A stretch of 64,000 nt of DNA from the NCBI RefSeq assembly GCF_000758725.1, contig NZ_CP009428.1:3162001-3226000 (forward strand), read 5' to 3'. Positions 42,705 through 51,488 of this stretch are shown here, piece by piece. The notes beneath the pieces were generated by a model. That model made no database searches and was not told the DNA's origin. It was given only the letters and a program-made list of their open reading frames with translations. The position numbers were made by a program, and so were the translations under genes. This DNA comes from Paenibacillus odorifer. GTDB taxonomy: Bacteria > Bacillota > Bacilli > Paenibacillales > Paenibacillaceae. Position 1 is the stretch's first letter; each line of letters starts with the position of its first letter.

Positions 42705-42749
42705 AGCAGAAGGCTTGCGCCCAAGGGCGCGGTGTCTTCTGCTTTTTTT
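42705..42749 (+). terminator. leader terminator 3, attenuator next to the ABC-F gene
   Basis: An outer AGCAGAAG / CTTCTGCT stem (42705-42712 and 42736-42743) with an inner GCGCC / GGCGC helix, then seven or more T residues. It ends 36 bp before the ABC-F start, so termination here would block the gene. Confidence 0.88.
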
Positions 42750-42784
42750 GTGCTTAAAAACAATTATAGAAAAGAGGAAAGTAA

Positions 42785-44350
42785 ATGAGTTTACTTGAGG
42801 TTTCTAATTTATCACATGCTTTTGGAGATAAAGTGCTGTATAAACAGGTTTCTTTGGAAGTCTACAAAGGGGAGCATGTAGGTGTGGTGGGTCAGAATGG
42901 AACAGGGAAAAGCACATTAATTGGTATTCTGACGGGCGAGGTGATCCCTGATGGTGGAACGATTAAATGGCAGCCCAATATCAAAATAGGCCATCTTGAT
43001 CAATACGCGGTTATTGATGGGTCAAGTACAGTTCAAAGTTATTTAAGGCGAGCGTTCACTGAATTATACAAAATGGAAGAAAAGATGAATGCACTTTATG
43101 CGGAATGTGCAGTTACTGGCAATGAAGTGCTTTTGCAGAAGGCAGCAGACCTTCAGGAACGACTCGAGGCGCTCAACTATTATTCTATCGAGAGCAATAT
43201 CAGTAAAGTGGTTACGGGGCTAGGATTAAACGCAATGGGGATGGACCGTCCTATTGATCAGCTTAGTGGGGGGCAGCGAACCAAAGTTATATTGGCAAAG
43301 CTGTTGCTTGAACAACCTGATGTGTTATTGCTCGACGAGCCCACCAATTATCTCGACACCACGCATATTAACTGGCTTGCTGAATATCTGATAGCGTTCG
43401 ATCAAGCCTTCATTGTGGTCTCTCATAACTATGCTTTTCTCGATAAAATATCAACAAGCATTTGCGATATTGAAGGGGAAACGATTAAGAAATATCATGG
43501 CAAATATGCTGATTTTTTGAGACAGAAGGAGCATTTTCGCGAGAGCCATATCCGGCAGTACCATGCACAGCAGAAAAAAATTGAAGCCACTGAGCAATAT
43601 ATCCGGAAAAATGGTGCTGGTGTTAATTCTAGAATTGCCCGTGACCGTCAGAAGCAGCTGGATCGTATGGAGAGAGTCGCTGCACCGACGTTTGTCACTA
43701 AAGCATCTATCCGTTTTCAAGAGCTTCCTGTTAATGCACAAGTTGCGCTTAGAGTAGACCATCTGGTGGTTGGTTACGTCAAACCGCTGCTGCCCAAATT
43801 AACATTTTCGATTCGAGGAGGACAAAAGATAGTCATTACAGGCTTTAACGGCATCGGAAAATCAACATTGCTGAAAACATTAGTTGGTCAAATCCCCTGT
43901 GTTGCCGGGGCTTTCCGCTTTGCTGAACAAGTCTCTATTGGTTACTACGAGCAAGATTTAATTTGGGAAAACGATAACATGACACCTATTGAAATCGTCT
44001 CATCGTTTTATCCAAAATTGACTATTAAGGAAATACGTCGTCATCTAGCATTATGTGTTGTAAAAGATAGTCACGTTACACAGCCTATCCGTACACTCAG
44101 CGGTGGCGAACAATCTAAAGTTAAGCTGTGTCTTTTATTGCTTACAGCATGTAATTTCTTAATCTTAGATGAGCCCACCAATCACTTAGATGCCGAAACA
44201 AAAGATGCTTTACAGAAAGCTTTAATCCAATTTAAAGGTACAGTGATTCTGGTTTCTCATGAGGAGCAATTTTATCAAGGGTGGGTGGATCGTGTAATCA
44301 ATATTGTGGATGAAAATAGAAATAGAGAACTAAAGTATAGCCATAGATAA
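42785..44350 (+). CDS. ABC-F family ribosome-protection-type ATPase
   Basis: A 521-residue protein with two ATPase domains and no membrane segment. The first domain has Walker A GQNGTGKST, signature LSGGQRTKVILAKLL and Walker B LLLDEPTNYLD. The second has GFNGIGKST, LSGGEQSKVKL and LILDEPTNHLD. A linker of about 80 charged residues (HIRQYHAQQKKIEATEQYIR and following) is the P-site tRNA interaction motif. ABC-F proteins act on ribosomes, and some give lincosamide, streptogramin or pleuromutilin resistance. The long attenuator leader suggests drug-inducible expression like lmo0919/VmlR, but housekeeping roles remain possible. Confidence 0.9.
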   Translation: MSLLEVSNLSHAFGDKVLYKQVSLEVYKGEHVGVVGQNGTGKSTLIGILTGEVIPDGGTIKWQPNIKIGHLDQYAVIDGSSTVQSYLRRAFTELYKMEEKMNALYAECAVTGNEVLLQKAADLQERLEALNYYSIESNISKVVTGLGLNAMGMDRPIDQLSGGQRTKVILAKLLLEQPDVLLLDEPTNYLDTTHINWLAEYLIAFDQAFIVVSHNYAFLDKISTSICDIEGETIKKYHGKYADFLRQKEHFRESHIRQYHAQQKKIEATEQYIRKNGAGVNSRIARDRQKQLDRMERVAAPTFVTKASIRFQELPVNAQVALRVDHLVVGYVKPLLPKLTFSIRGGQKIVITGFNGIGKSTLLKTLVGQIPCVAGAFRFAEQVSIGYYEQDLIWENDNMTPIEIVSSFYPKLTIKEIRRHLALCVVKDSHVTQPIRTLSGGEQSKVKLCLLLLTACNFLILDEPTNHLDAETKDALQKALIQFKGTVILVSHEEQFYQGWVDRVINIVDENRNRELKYSHR

Positions 44351-44454
44351 GGTTAACTAGTAACATGAAGCTGTTCCAAATTAATACAATCGTCTTCAAA
44401 TGGCTTCCTGGTTTAAGTGGTTTAAGTGAATATTAAGGAGGGTTCCAATCAGAC

Positions 44455-45744
44455 ATGTACATTAATAAATCTTCGTTAGCTCAGTTTGCTCAGGGCAATA
44501 AGACCTCAGATGTAACCATGGATAGATATCTTACACAATATTTAGATCTTTACGATAAGGTAGAACCACACGTGCGTGCTTTTGTGCCAGAGAAGAACCG
44601 AGCAGATAGAATAAAAAATGAAGTGGCTGGGGTAAGAGAGAAGTATTCAGAAATTCCTAAACCATCGCTATATGGAATACCTGCTGGAATCAAAGATTTA
44701 ATTCACTTAGATGGGTTGCCTACCCGTGCAGGGTCGAACCTCCCCCCACAAGCTTTGACGAAGTCTGAAGGTAGTTTTATTCAAAAGCTTCGGCAAAAAG
44801 GGGTTTGGTTCACCGGCAAAACAGTGACGGAGGAATTTGCTTATGCCGGACCTATCACAACCCGCAATCCTCATCAGCTGGATCATACGCCTGGCGGTTC
44901 TAGTGCAGGCTCTGCTGCTGCGGTTGCCGCGGGCATCTGTCCATTTGCGATAGGTACACAAACCTTGCGTTCTGTTATGGCACCTGCTTCATTTTGCGGA
45001 GTGGTCGGCTTTAAACCTAGTTATGCGCGTATCCCTATAGATGGTGTCCAATTGATGTCGCCATCTTTTGATACGTTTGGATTTTTCACTCAGGATATGG
45101 AGGGTATAGACTTTCTCGCCGCTGAGCTTGTAACGGGATGGAGACCTTTTAAAGAAGCTCGTAAACCTGTACTGGGGATACCCGAAGGTGTATACATGAC
45201 ATTATTGGAGGATGACACCAAGATAACCTTTCAGAAGCAGCTTAAGAAGCTTGAGGAAGCAGGGTTCAGCATAAAAACAGTTGCGATGCCGTGGGAAGAT
45301 AGCTTTATCTACGGAGATGCCATGGTGCGGTTTGTTCACGGAGAAATGGCGCAAGTCCATCATTCACTATTTGATATTTATAAAGATCTTTATGATGATA
45401 CCGTACGGCAGGCTATTTTATCTGGACGAACCATCACTGAGGAAGAACTGGAAGGATATCGTAGCGGACAACTCAAGCTCAGAAATGATCTATTAGATGT
45501 GCAGAAGTCACAGGGGATTGATCTGTGGGTTTCGCCGGCTCAGGCAGGAACAGCTCCGCTGTGGGGAACACGAACCGGATGGACCGGAATGACAGCCATT
45601 TGGTCATATGCTGGAGCGCCTGCGGTGAGTATTCCAGCTGCCACTATAAATAACATGCCATTAGGGTTTCAATGTATCGGGGCATATGGTAGGGATGAAG
45701 AGTTAATTTATTGGAGTAAAGATGTTTCTTTAGCGCTTCAGTGA
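44455..45744 (+). CDS. amidase-signature-family hydrolase
   Basis: A 429-residue amidase. The Ser-cisSer-Lys triad can be placed: Lys in YGIPAGIKDLIHLDG, cis-Ser in HTPGGSSAGSAAAVAAG, and the nucleophile Ser in GTQTLRSVMAPASFCG. The last segment normally reads GTDTGGSIRxPA, so the two Gly before the Ser are replaced by Leu-Arg, which may affect activity or specificity. GGAGGG lies 12 bp before ATG 44455. Substrates of this family range from acyl amides to Glu-tRNA; this one lacks GatBC neighbours and is not GatA. Confidence 0.88.
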   Translation: MYINKSSLAQFAQGNKTSDVTMDRYLTQYLDLYDKVEPHVRAFVPEKNRADRIKNEVAGVREKYSEIPKPSLYGIPAGIKDLIHLDGLPTRAGSNLPPQALTKSEGSFIQKLRQKGVWFTGKTVTEEFAYAGPITTRNPHQLDHTPGGSSAGSAAAVAAGICPFAIGTQTLRSVMAPASFCGVVGFKPSYARIPIDGVQLMSPSFDTFGFFTQDMEGIDFLAAELVTGWRPFKEARKPVLGIPEGVYMTLLEDDTKITFQKQLKKLEEAGFSIKTVAMPWEDSFIYGDAMVRFVHGEMAQVHHSLFDIYKDLYDDTVRQAILSGRTITEEELEGYRSGQLKLRNDLLDVQKSQGIDLWVSPAQAGTAPLWGTRTGWTGMTAIWSYAGAPAVSIPAATINNMPLGFQCIGAYGRDEELIYWSKDVSLALQ

Positions 45745-45775
45745 TTTTATTGCTGTAGAAATGGAAGGTGTTAAG

Positions 45776-46291
45776 TTGAACAGTCAAAGTGTTGTGTTTC
45801 CTGCGTTGCATACAGAAAGAATTGAATTGCGGATTTTAAATCTAGAGGATGCAAATGTAGTCTTTAGACATTTTTCTGATGAAGAAGTAACTAGATATAT
45901 GGACATTGAGCCCTGCAAAGATCTAAAAGAAGCTGAAGAGATCATTCAGTATCATTTGGACGATTCGGGTTGTAGATGGGGAATGTTCGAAAAAGCGAAT
46001 AATGAGTTTATCGGCACCTGCGGATATCATTATTTAAGAAGAGTAGGCAATGAATTTACAGCAGAGGTAGGCTATGATTTATCCAGATCGTTCTGGGGCA
46101 AAGGCTACATGTACGAAGTGATGAAAGAGATTATTGATTTGGGATTCTTGAAATTGGGGTTTACTAGTATTGACGCTACAGTTGAGCCAGAGAATGTTAG
46201 ATCCTTAATGCTGCTAGAGCGATTAGCGTTTGAGCAGGACGCTGAACTTCGTGATCAATTGTTGTATTTTGTTCTAAAACGTAATCGGTAG
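45776..46291 (+). CDS. GNAT-family N-acetyltransferase (RimJ-like)
   Basis: A 171-residue acetyltransferase. The N-terminal TERIELRILNLEDANVVFRH is the RimJ/RimL pattern, and CGYHYLRRVGNEFTAEVGYD the central strand. LSRSFWGKGYMYEVMKEIID contains the WGKGYM acetyl-CoA loop, followed by SIDATVEPENVRSLMLLERL. GGAAGGTG lies 5 bp before TTG 45776; ATG 45761 in the same frame has no ribosome binding site. It follows the amidase by 31 bp and may be cotranscribed. Target unknown. Confidence 0.88.
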   Translation: MNSQSVVFPALHTERIELRILNLEDANVVFRHFSDEEVTRYMDIEPCKDLKEAEEIIQYHLDDSGCRWGMFEKANNEFIGTCGYHYLRRVGNEFTAEVGYDLSRSFWGKGYMYEVMKEIIDLGFLKLGFTSIDATVEPENVRSLMLLERLAFEQDAELRDQLLYFVLKRNR

Positions 46292-46298
46292 ATTACAC

Positions 46299-46336
46299 AG
46301 TAGGTCTTCGTTTTATTTGAAGATCTACTTTTTTTT
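46299..46336 (+). terminator. intrinsic terminator of the amidase/GNAT unit
   Basis: The stem AGTAGGTCTTC / GAAGATCTACT (46299-46309 and 46319-46329) is followed by eight T residues. Confidence 0.88.
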
Positions 46337-46344
46337 GTATAAAG

Positions 46345-46372
46345 TGAGAGTTTTTTAAATAGGGATCGTCTA
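46345..46372 (+). promoter_or_regulatory. ECF-type promoter candidate of the sigma factor operon
   Basis: TGAGAG (46345-46350), a 16-bp spacer and CGTCTA (46367-46372). The -10 equals the Bacillus ECF-type CGTCTA, and the -35 partly matches TGAAAC. Autoregulation by the encoded sigma factor is the likely meaning. Confidence 0.5.
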
Positions 46373-46399
46373 TACAGTATCGTGCTTCAAGGAGGCTTC

Positions 46400-46993
46400 A
46401 TGGTGAAGGGACATGTACCGAAAGTTGAAAAAGAGGATGAGAGGCTATGGATCCAAAATATTCTCGATGGACATAAAGAAGACTATTCGTATCTTGTAAA
46501 TCGATATAAGAATAAAATTTATGGGCTTATGCGAGGAATGGGAGCCAATCATCAAGATGCACAAGACATAACGCAGGAGACTTTTATTAAAGCTTACCGC
46601 AAGCTAGCCTCACATGATTTGGATAAGAATTTTGCGGCGTGGCTATATGCTATCGCTACTAATTTACTGAAGGATTTGTGGAAAAAAGACCGACCAACAG
46701 CGAGCTTGCCGGACAACAATGCCGAACATTCTCTTTCAGATAATCCAGAAGAAGAATTAATGCGATCGGAGCATCGCACAGAGCTGCTTCACCTGATGCA
46801 GAAGCTCCCGTCTAATTATCGTACGGCTTTACTGCTTCGTTATACCAATGATTTAAGCTATGAAGAAATGTGTATGGTTCTAGATGTTCCATTAAGCAAG
46901 ATTCAAAATGATTTATACCGGGCTAAACAGCGTTTGAAGCAGCTAATTACACTCCAGGAGGTGAAGACCGATGAGGTGCTTAAATTCCTATGA
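46400..46993 (+). CDS. ECF-family RNA polymerase sigma factor
   Basis: A 197-residue sigma factor. Region 2 spans about residues 25-90 (DYSYLVNRYKNKIYGLMRGM, then NHQDAQDITQETFIKAYRKL). Region 4 spans about 125-185 (LMQKLPSNYRTALLLRYTND, then LSYEEMCMVLDVPLSKIQND). The frame opens at GTG 46382, but AAGGAGG precedes ATG 46400 and GTG 46403. It overlaps the anti-sigma gene by 23 bp. The -10-like CGTCTA upstream suggests autoregulation. The signal is unknown. Confidence 0.93.
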   Translation: MVKGHVPKVEKEDERLWIQNILDGHKEDYSYLVNRYKNKIYGLMRGMGANHQDAQDITQETFIKAYRKLASHDLDKNFAAWLYAIATNLLKDLWKKDRPTASLPDNNAEHSLSDNPEEELMRSEHRTELLHLMQKLPSNYRTALLLRYTNDLSYEEMCMVLDVPLSKIQNDLYRAKQRLKQLITLQEVKTDEVLKFL

Positions 46994-48596
46994 GATCGAA
47001 GAATATATTTTAAGCAAATCTATCTTACGAGATCAAGCCGTAGCTGAACATATGGCAACTTGTACGCATTGTAATATGATCTACGAAGCAGAGCTTGAAG
47101 AACAAGCTGAATGGTCGCAGGCTATGTATGAAGAGCGCTTACCAGATTCATTTACTGCTCAAGTAATGGCTTCTTTGGAACAAGTAGAGCTTGAGGAATT
47201 TACTCCAACACAAAGGAATCGCAAGCATCCGAAGCGCAATAAGTTGCTGAGATTATTTATGGGCGCGGCGTTGTTACTGGTTGTACTAAGTGCCGTGATC
47301 TTATATTCCGTTCCTACACTGGCAGAGACTTTACGTTCTCTTTTTGTTAAAAACAACATGGACATTGGCCTTCTACGAGCACAAGAATTTGGGTTAGTAG
47401 AACATCCTAATATTAAGGTGAAGGATAAGGGCTACACTATCAAAATAGATGAAGCGGTGGCAGATCCTACACGGGTAATTGTTGCGTTACAGTTGTTTGG
47501 ACCGGATGGAAAGCATGATAAAAAACGCTTGGCCCTTAATGATGGGAACAGTATTGCGATTAAGGATGATCAAGGGAAGGTTGTTGGGGAGTTATACGAT
47601 ATAGGATTTACCAGTGACTTTTACTATTTGATCGCTAATTTCACTGAACCTCTGCAAACTGATCGAATTACGGTCGAAGGTCATATTACTGAATTGGGAA
47701 GTGAACGCAAGAACATCCCTACTCTTAAAGGCGATTGGAATTTCAATTTTTCGATGGATATGACGGAAGCGAATAAACAAACGACCTCCATGCCACTAAC
47801 GGGTAGCTACACCTCCCCGGACGGTTTAACTGTGACCTTGAATAAATTAACTCATATGGTGCAAGGTGTTCGTTTTGAGTTCGATACTCAATTGAGTGAA
47901 GAGGCGTTGACCCGTTCTCCAGGCGAACTATGGAAGCAACAAGGTTTGAAATTCCATTTTGAGGATACAGTAGGAGAAGAGATTCACAGTGTTAATGCTA
48001 GAAAGTTTCCTAATAAGAACAGCGTTATGTCCTACTCTAACATTCCCGGGGCAACAAAGGGACTTATGCACTGGAGCTATACGTTTAAATATTTACCACA
48101 GGATACGCCTTATACTTTCGTATTGGATGGATATTTTATCCCAGAGAAGGATGGTTCTAGTGTGCAATTTGAGCCAGCCAAGTTGAAAGAACATCCGATT
48201 CCCTTTGCTTTTGACGGGGATGAGCTGATGTTAAATGATTTTATAGTGGAATCGTCTCCCGATAACAATGTATCAGCGAAGGAAGGTGTATTACATTTTA
48301 GCGGAAGATTGAAAAATGAATTTATGAATGATGAATGGATGTTCAAGACAATGGATGGCAAGGAATACAAACTCACTAAACAAGGAGCGCATTCTATCAA
48401 AGGGGAAGGATGGAAGGATGGATATATTATAATTGTTCAATCTCAGTCAAATAATCAAAAGAAATATTTCCAATTCCGTGCCGAAGGCCTTACACAAATT
48501 CCCGAGCAGCTTCAATTAATACGCACGATAAACAATCGAATGTATACTAATGTAGACTGGTCCGTTCCTATCATGGAAGCTAGCAAAAAAGAGTAA
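46971..48596 (+). CDS. transmembrane anti-sigma factor with DUF4179-like extracytoplasmic region
   Basis: A 541-residue protein. The N-terminal cytoplasmic part holds a zinc-anti-sigma-type motif, His27-x3-Cys31-x2-Cys34 (HMATCTHC). A single transmembrane helix follows at about residues 92-112 (LLRLFMGAALLLVVLSAVIL). The extracytoplasmic region of about 425 residues is beta-rich and resembles DUF4179/DUF5643 proteins encoded with ECF factors. It overlaps the sigma gene, as is usual for such pairs. It should hold the sigma factor inactive until an envelope signal is received. Confidence 0.88.
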   Translation: MRCLNSYEIEEYILSKSILRDQAVAEHMATCTHCNMIYEAELEEQAEWSQAMYEERLPDSFTAQVMASLEQVELEEFTPTQRNRKHPKRNKLLRLFMGAALLLVVLSAVILYSVPTLAETLRSLFVKNNMDIGLLRAQEFGLVEHPNIKVKDKGYTIKIDEAVADPTRVIVALQLFGPDGKHDKKRLALNDGNSIAIKDDQGKVVGELYDIGFTSDFYYLIANFTEPLQTDRITVEGHITELGSERKNIPTLKGDWNFNFSMDMTEANKQTTSMPLTGSYTSPDGLTVTLNKLTHMVQGVRFEFDTQLSEEALTRSPGELWKQQGLKFHFEDTVGEEIHSVNARKFPNKNSVMSYSNIPGATKGLMHWSYTFKYLPQDTPYTFVLDGYFIPEKDGSSVQFEPAKLKEHPIPFAFDGDELMLNDFIVESSPDNNVSAKEGVLHFSGRLKNEFMNDEWMFKTMDGKEYKLTKQGAHSIKGEGWKDGYIIIVQSQSNNQKKYFQFRAEGLTQIPEQLQLIRTINNRMYTNVDWSVPIMEASKKE

Positions 48597-48685
48597 ATAT
48601 AGTTATTTGGTTTCCGGATTGTACAAGCAAATAAGGGGGAATAAGCATCTCATATACTATCACAATCGAAAAGAGGTGGTAGTTT

Positions 48686-48913
48686 ATGACTGCTGCAGAG
48701 AAGAGAAAAATTCAAAGAGCTTTGAACGCATTGCGTAAGCAAAGAGTGATTCTGAAAGAAAGTCTTAAAAGAATTGAAGCCATTCTTTGCAGGTTGCCTA
48801 TTGGCAGTCGTGAAAGATTTGAATTGTTAGCAGTAAGAGACTCAATAGTAGAAGCGCTTCGACTAAATGCAATTGCCATTAGAAATTTAAAAGATGCTAC
48901 TTGTTCTTGTTAA
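48686..48913 (+). CDS. small basic helical protein of unknown function
   Basis: A 75-residue protein made of two or three amphipathic helices (KRKIQRALNALRKQRVILKE, LKRIEAILCRLPIGSRERFE, then RDSIVEALRLNAIAIRNLKD) and ending TCSC. GAGGTGG lies before ATG 48686, and a strong terminator follows directly. The coiled-coil-like heptads suggest self-association. I recognise no family. It has its own clear gene boundaries, which supports it being real. Confidence 0.7.
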   Translation: MTAAEKRKIQRALNALRKQRVILKESLKRIEAILCRLPIGSRERFELLAVRDSIVEALRLNAIAIRNLKDATCSC

Positions 48914-48923
48914 TTACCCTAAT

Positions 48924-48962
48924 ACCAGTTCTACGCAGCTTTTGCGTGGAGCTGGTTTTTTT
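48924..48962 (+). terminator. intrinsic terminator of the small helical protein gene
   Basis: The arms ACCAGTTCTACGCA / TGCGTGGAGCTGGT form an almost complete stem with G-T pairs, followed by seven T residues. Confidence 0.88.
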
Positions 48963-49042
48963 GAAATAATAAGATTCACACTATCCGTTATGATACTATA
49001 AACTTAATATGTCGATAACGTAAAAAAGAGAGGAAACCATTT

Positions 49043-50203
49043 ATGACCAACAAATTATACTACAATTCAACATACCTGACTGATTGGCAAACCCGTGTGA
49101 CTGAAACCATAGAACGAGAAGATGGTCTTTATGTTCTTTTGGAGGAGACGGCTTTTTATCCGCATGGTGGTGGACAACCCTGTGATCTAGGATCTATTCA
49201 GGGAATTCCTGTGCTTGATGTAATCAGTGAGGAAGAGCTTGTACTACATAAGCTGGAACGTTTACCTAATGATGAATCGGTAGCTTGCCAGCTCGATTGG
49301 AATAGAAGATTTGACCATATGCAGCAGCATAGTGGCCAGCATTTGCTCTCAGCGGTTTGTCTAGAAAAACATAACTTTATGACCTTAAGCTTTCATTTAG
49401 GTGAGGATTATTGCACCATTGATATAGAAGTGCCAGAACTGAATGCTGGTCAACTGTCCTCGATAGAGAGAGAAGTTAATCGGCAGATTTACTTAAATCA
49501 CAATATTCTCAGCTATTTCGTAACAGGGGAAGAGGCTTCACAGCTTAAATTGGTTAAACAGCCAAAAGTGACAGAGAACATCAGGATTGTTGAGATCAAA
49601 GATGTTGAATACAACGCTTGTGGGGGGACACATGTGTCCTCAACAGGTGAAATTGGAATGATTAAGCTTCTGAAAGCTGAAAAAATAAAAGGGAATACGC
49701 GGATTTATTTTAAATGTGGATACCGGGCTTTAGAGGAATTTAATACCAGTCAGCAAATCCTTGGTACACTATCTTCCAAATTCAATACAGGCAAAGATGA
49801 AATTATCGATCGAATTGAAAAATGGGAAAATGAACAAAAGCTTCTGCAAGCTGAAATTAACCTGCTTAAAGAAAAAAATGACGACTATGTCGTGCAAGAG
49901 CTTTTAAATGAGCAAGCGGGAAAGATAATCGCACAAGTATTTGAGGATAAATCGCTAAAAGATCTACAGAGCTTAGCTAATAAGCTGACTTCGAAATGTG
50001 ATCTTCCTGTATTATTAGCTACTTCTGCGGAGAATAAGGTTGTGTTTGCGCAGAATGGGAGCCTGGAGATTTCCTGTGGAGCTTTTTTCAAAGCTCATCT
50101 AGGCAGCTACAACGGTAAAGGCGGGGGCAGCGATAAACTGGCGCAAGCAGGATTCCCAACTCGGGAGGATGCTTTGGCTTTTTATGAGTTTGCTAGAGGG
50201 TGA
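49043..50203 (+). CDS. alanyl-tRNA editing protein (AlaX-L type) with DHHA1 domain
   Basis: A 386-residue free-standing editing enzyme that deacylates mischarged Ser- or Gly-tRNA(Ala). Residues 1-90 form the small AlaRS-like barrel (ETAFYPHGGGQPCDLGSIQG). The zinc site is MQQHSGQHLLSAV plus CGGTHVSSTGEIG, the HxxxH and CxxxH pattern. Residues 245-385 form a DHHA1-like domain after a coiled coil, ending SYNGKGGGSDKLAQAGF. The aminoacylation domain of AlaRS is absent. AGAGAGGAAACC precedes ATG 49043. Confidence 0.92.
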   Translation: MTNKLYYNSTYLTDWQTRVTETIEREDGLYVLLEETAFYPHGGGQPCDLGSIQGIPVLDVISEEELVLHKLERLPNDESVACQLDWNRRFDHMQQHSGQHLLSAVCLEKHNFMTLSFHLGEDYCTIDIEVPELNAGQLSSIEREVNRQIYLNHNILSYFVTGEEASQLKLVKQPKVTENIRIVEIKDVEYNACGGTHVSSTGEIGMIKLLKAEKIKGNTRIYFKCGYRALEEFNTSQQILGTLSSKFNTGKDEIIDRIEKWENEQKLLQAEINLLKEKNDDYVVQELLNEQAGKIIAQVFEDKSLKDLQSLANKLTSKCDLPVLLATSAENKVVFAQNGSLEISCGAFFKAHLGSYNGKGGGSDKLAQAGFPTREDALAFYEFARG

Positions 50204-50271
50204 AATGAAACTTTTTCCATTATCTTCCGTCTAATTACATATGATTATAATGTCGAAGGAGACGGATAGAA

Positions 50272-51414
50272 ATGAATAAATGGAAAGTAACGCTAGGGAT
50301 CTTTGCTGTTTTGATTTTAAGTACTGGGTATGGATCGGCATCTGCGCAAGCAGACAAGCAAATTCAATTCAACTATAAAGAAATTGGAATCAGCAGTAAA
50401 CAAGTCATCGCGGAGAATACAACTTTTGTACCTTTGAAATCACTTGCAGATGCTATGGGTTATACGTTATCGTGGGATCAAAAATTAAAAACGGCCAAGC
50501 TGGTACGTCCAGAGCGTGAAGTCATCTTCACTGCGGGTGCTACAACGTCAAAAGTGAACGGGGGAGCGATGGGATTAACAAAATCTCCACGTATCATAAA
50601 AGGTTCGTTGTACGTGCCATTGGTCTCTGCGGTCAGTGTACTTGGGGGTAAAGCGGGGCTAAATAAAACGGATGGAATTATCCACATCGTTGATGAACCT
50701 AGATTTGTTGCCGCTTCTGTAGAAGGAAGATCCTATTGGATATCTCAAAAAAACGGTGATTTATATTACCGGGCTACAGCAGCTGGGAAACCAGTAATTA
50801 TTGGCCAACTACCGCTCAAGGGATCCGCTTACAATCATGGATTTGAGATCAAGAAATTTGGAAATGGCAAGTACTTGCTCCAGTTAACAGACAATCACTA
50901 TGCTATGTTTAATGATTTCAGCAACAGCTATCAGGTACTAGTTCAAGCAGGTACAATAATTCAGCAAATGGATTATCATTATATGATCTCTGCTTATCCT
51001 CATGCGCCTCAAGTGCCCTCCACTCAGGTGTATATGACCGATGGGAAGAACGTTCAGTATATTACTAAGGATGGCGGTTTGGGCAAGTTGTTTGAGATGG
51101 AGAAATTAACCGGGGCAACCGGTGATTTCATAGTGGAGTACGCCGCGGAGGATGTGGCACTCGTTCGCTTATTAGATACAACACAATTATATATTGTCTA
51201 CAGCAGTACAGGAGAAATCGTCAATCTCAGTGAACAACTGATTACTAGTGAGGATCGTAAAGAATGGGATAAAGTAAATGATGGCAGAGATCAATACATT
51301 CTGAGCAGAATGTTAGGGATGAAAAGCCGTAAGGGGAATGTACTGACCTTCACCTACACGCCAATCCTTGAGGAAAAAGCAAAAACAGTGACATATACAC
51401 TTCAAGCGAAATAA
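50272..51414 (+). CDS. secreted protein with copper-amine-oxidase-like N-terminal domain
   Basis: A 380-residue exported protein with a signal peptide ending at about SASAQA (residues 1-26). It is followed by the copper amine oxidase N-terminal-like domain (about 30-140): VIAENTTFVPLKSLADAMGY, then LSWDQKLKTAKLVRPEREVI and LYVPLVSAVSVLGGKAGLNK. This domain is a non-catalytic wall-associated module abundant in Paenibacillus. The remaining 240 residues are beta-rich, without recognised motifs. GAAGGAGACGG precedes ATG 50272. The role is unknown, probably cell-surface. Confidence 0.85.
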   Translation: MNKWKVTLGIFAVLILSTGYGSASAQADKQIQFNYKEIGISSKQVIAENTTFVPLKSLADAMGYTLSWDQKLKTAKLVRPEREVIFTAGATTSKVNGGAMGLTKSPRIIKGSLYVPLVSAVSVLGGKAGLNKTDGIIHIVDEPRFVAASVEGRSYWISQKNGDLYYRATAAGKPVIIGQLPLKGSAYNHGFEIKKFGNGKYLLQLTDNHYAMFNDFSNSYQVLVQAGTIIQQMDYHYMISAYPHAPQVPSTQVYMTDGKNVQYITKDGGLGKLFEMEKLTGATGDFIVEYAAEDVALVRLLDTTQLYIVYSSTGEIVNLSEQLITSEDRKEWDKVNDGRDQYILSRMLGMKSRKGNVLTFTYTPILEEKAKTVTYTLQAK

Positions 51415-51443
51415 TTCGGAATCACATCAATATAATTAGTACA

Positions 51444-51476
51444 AAAAAAGAGCGATGTTGAACATCGCTCTTTTTT
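51444..51476. terminator. bidirectional terminator between converging genes
   Basis: A perfect stem AAAAAAGAGCGATGTT / AACATCGCTCTTTTTT with a one-base loop (in practice a shorter stem with a small loop). It has T-runs on both strands and serves 50272-51414 and 51489-52289. Confidence 0.9.
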
Positions 51477-51488
51477 ATGTATTTATGA

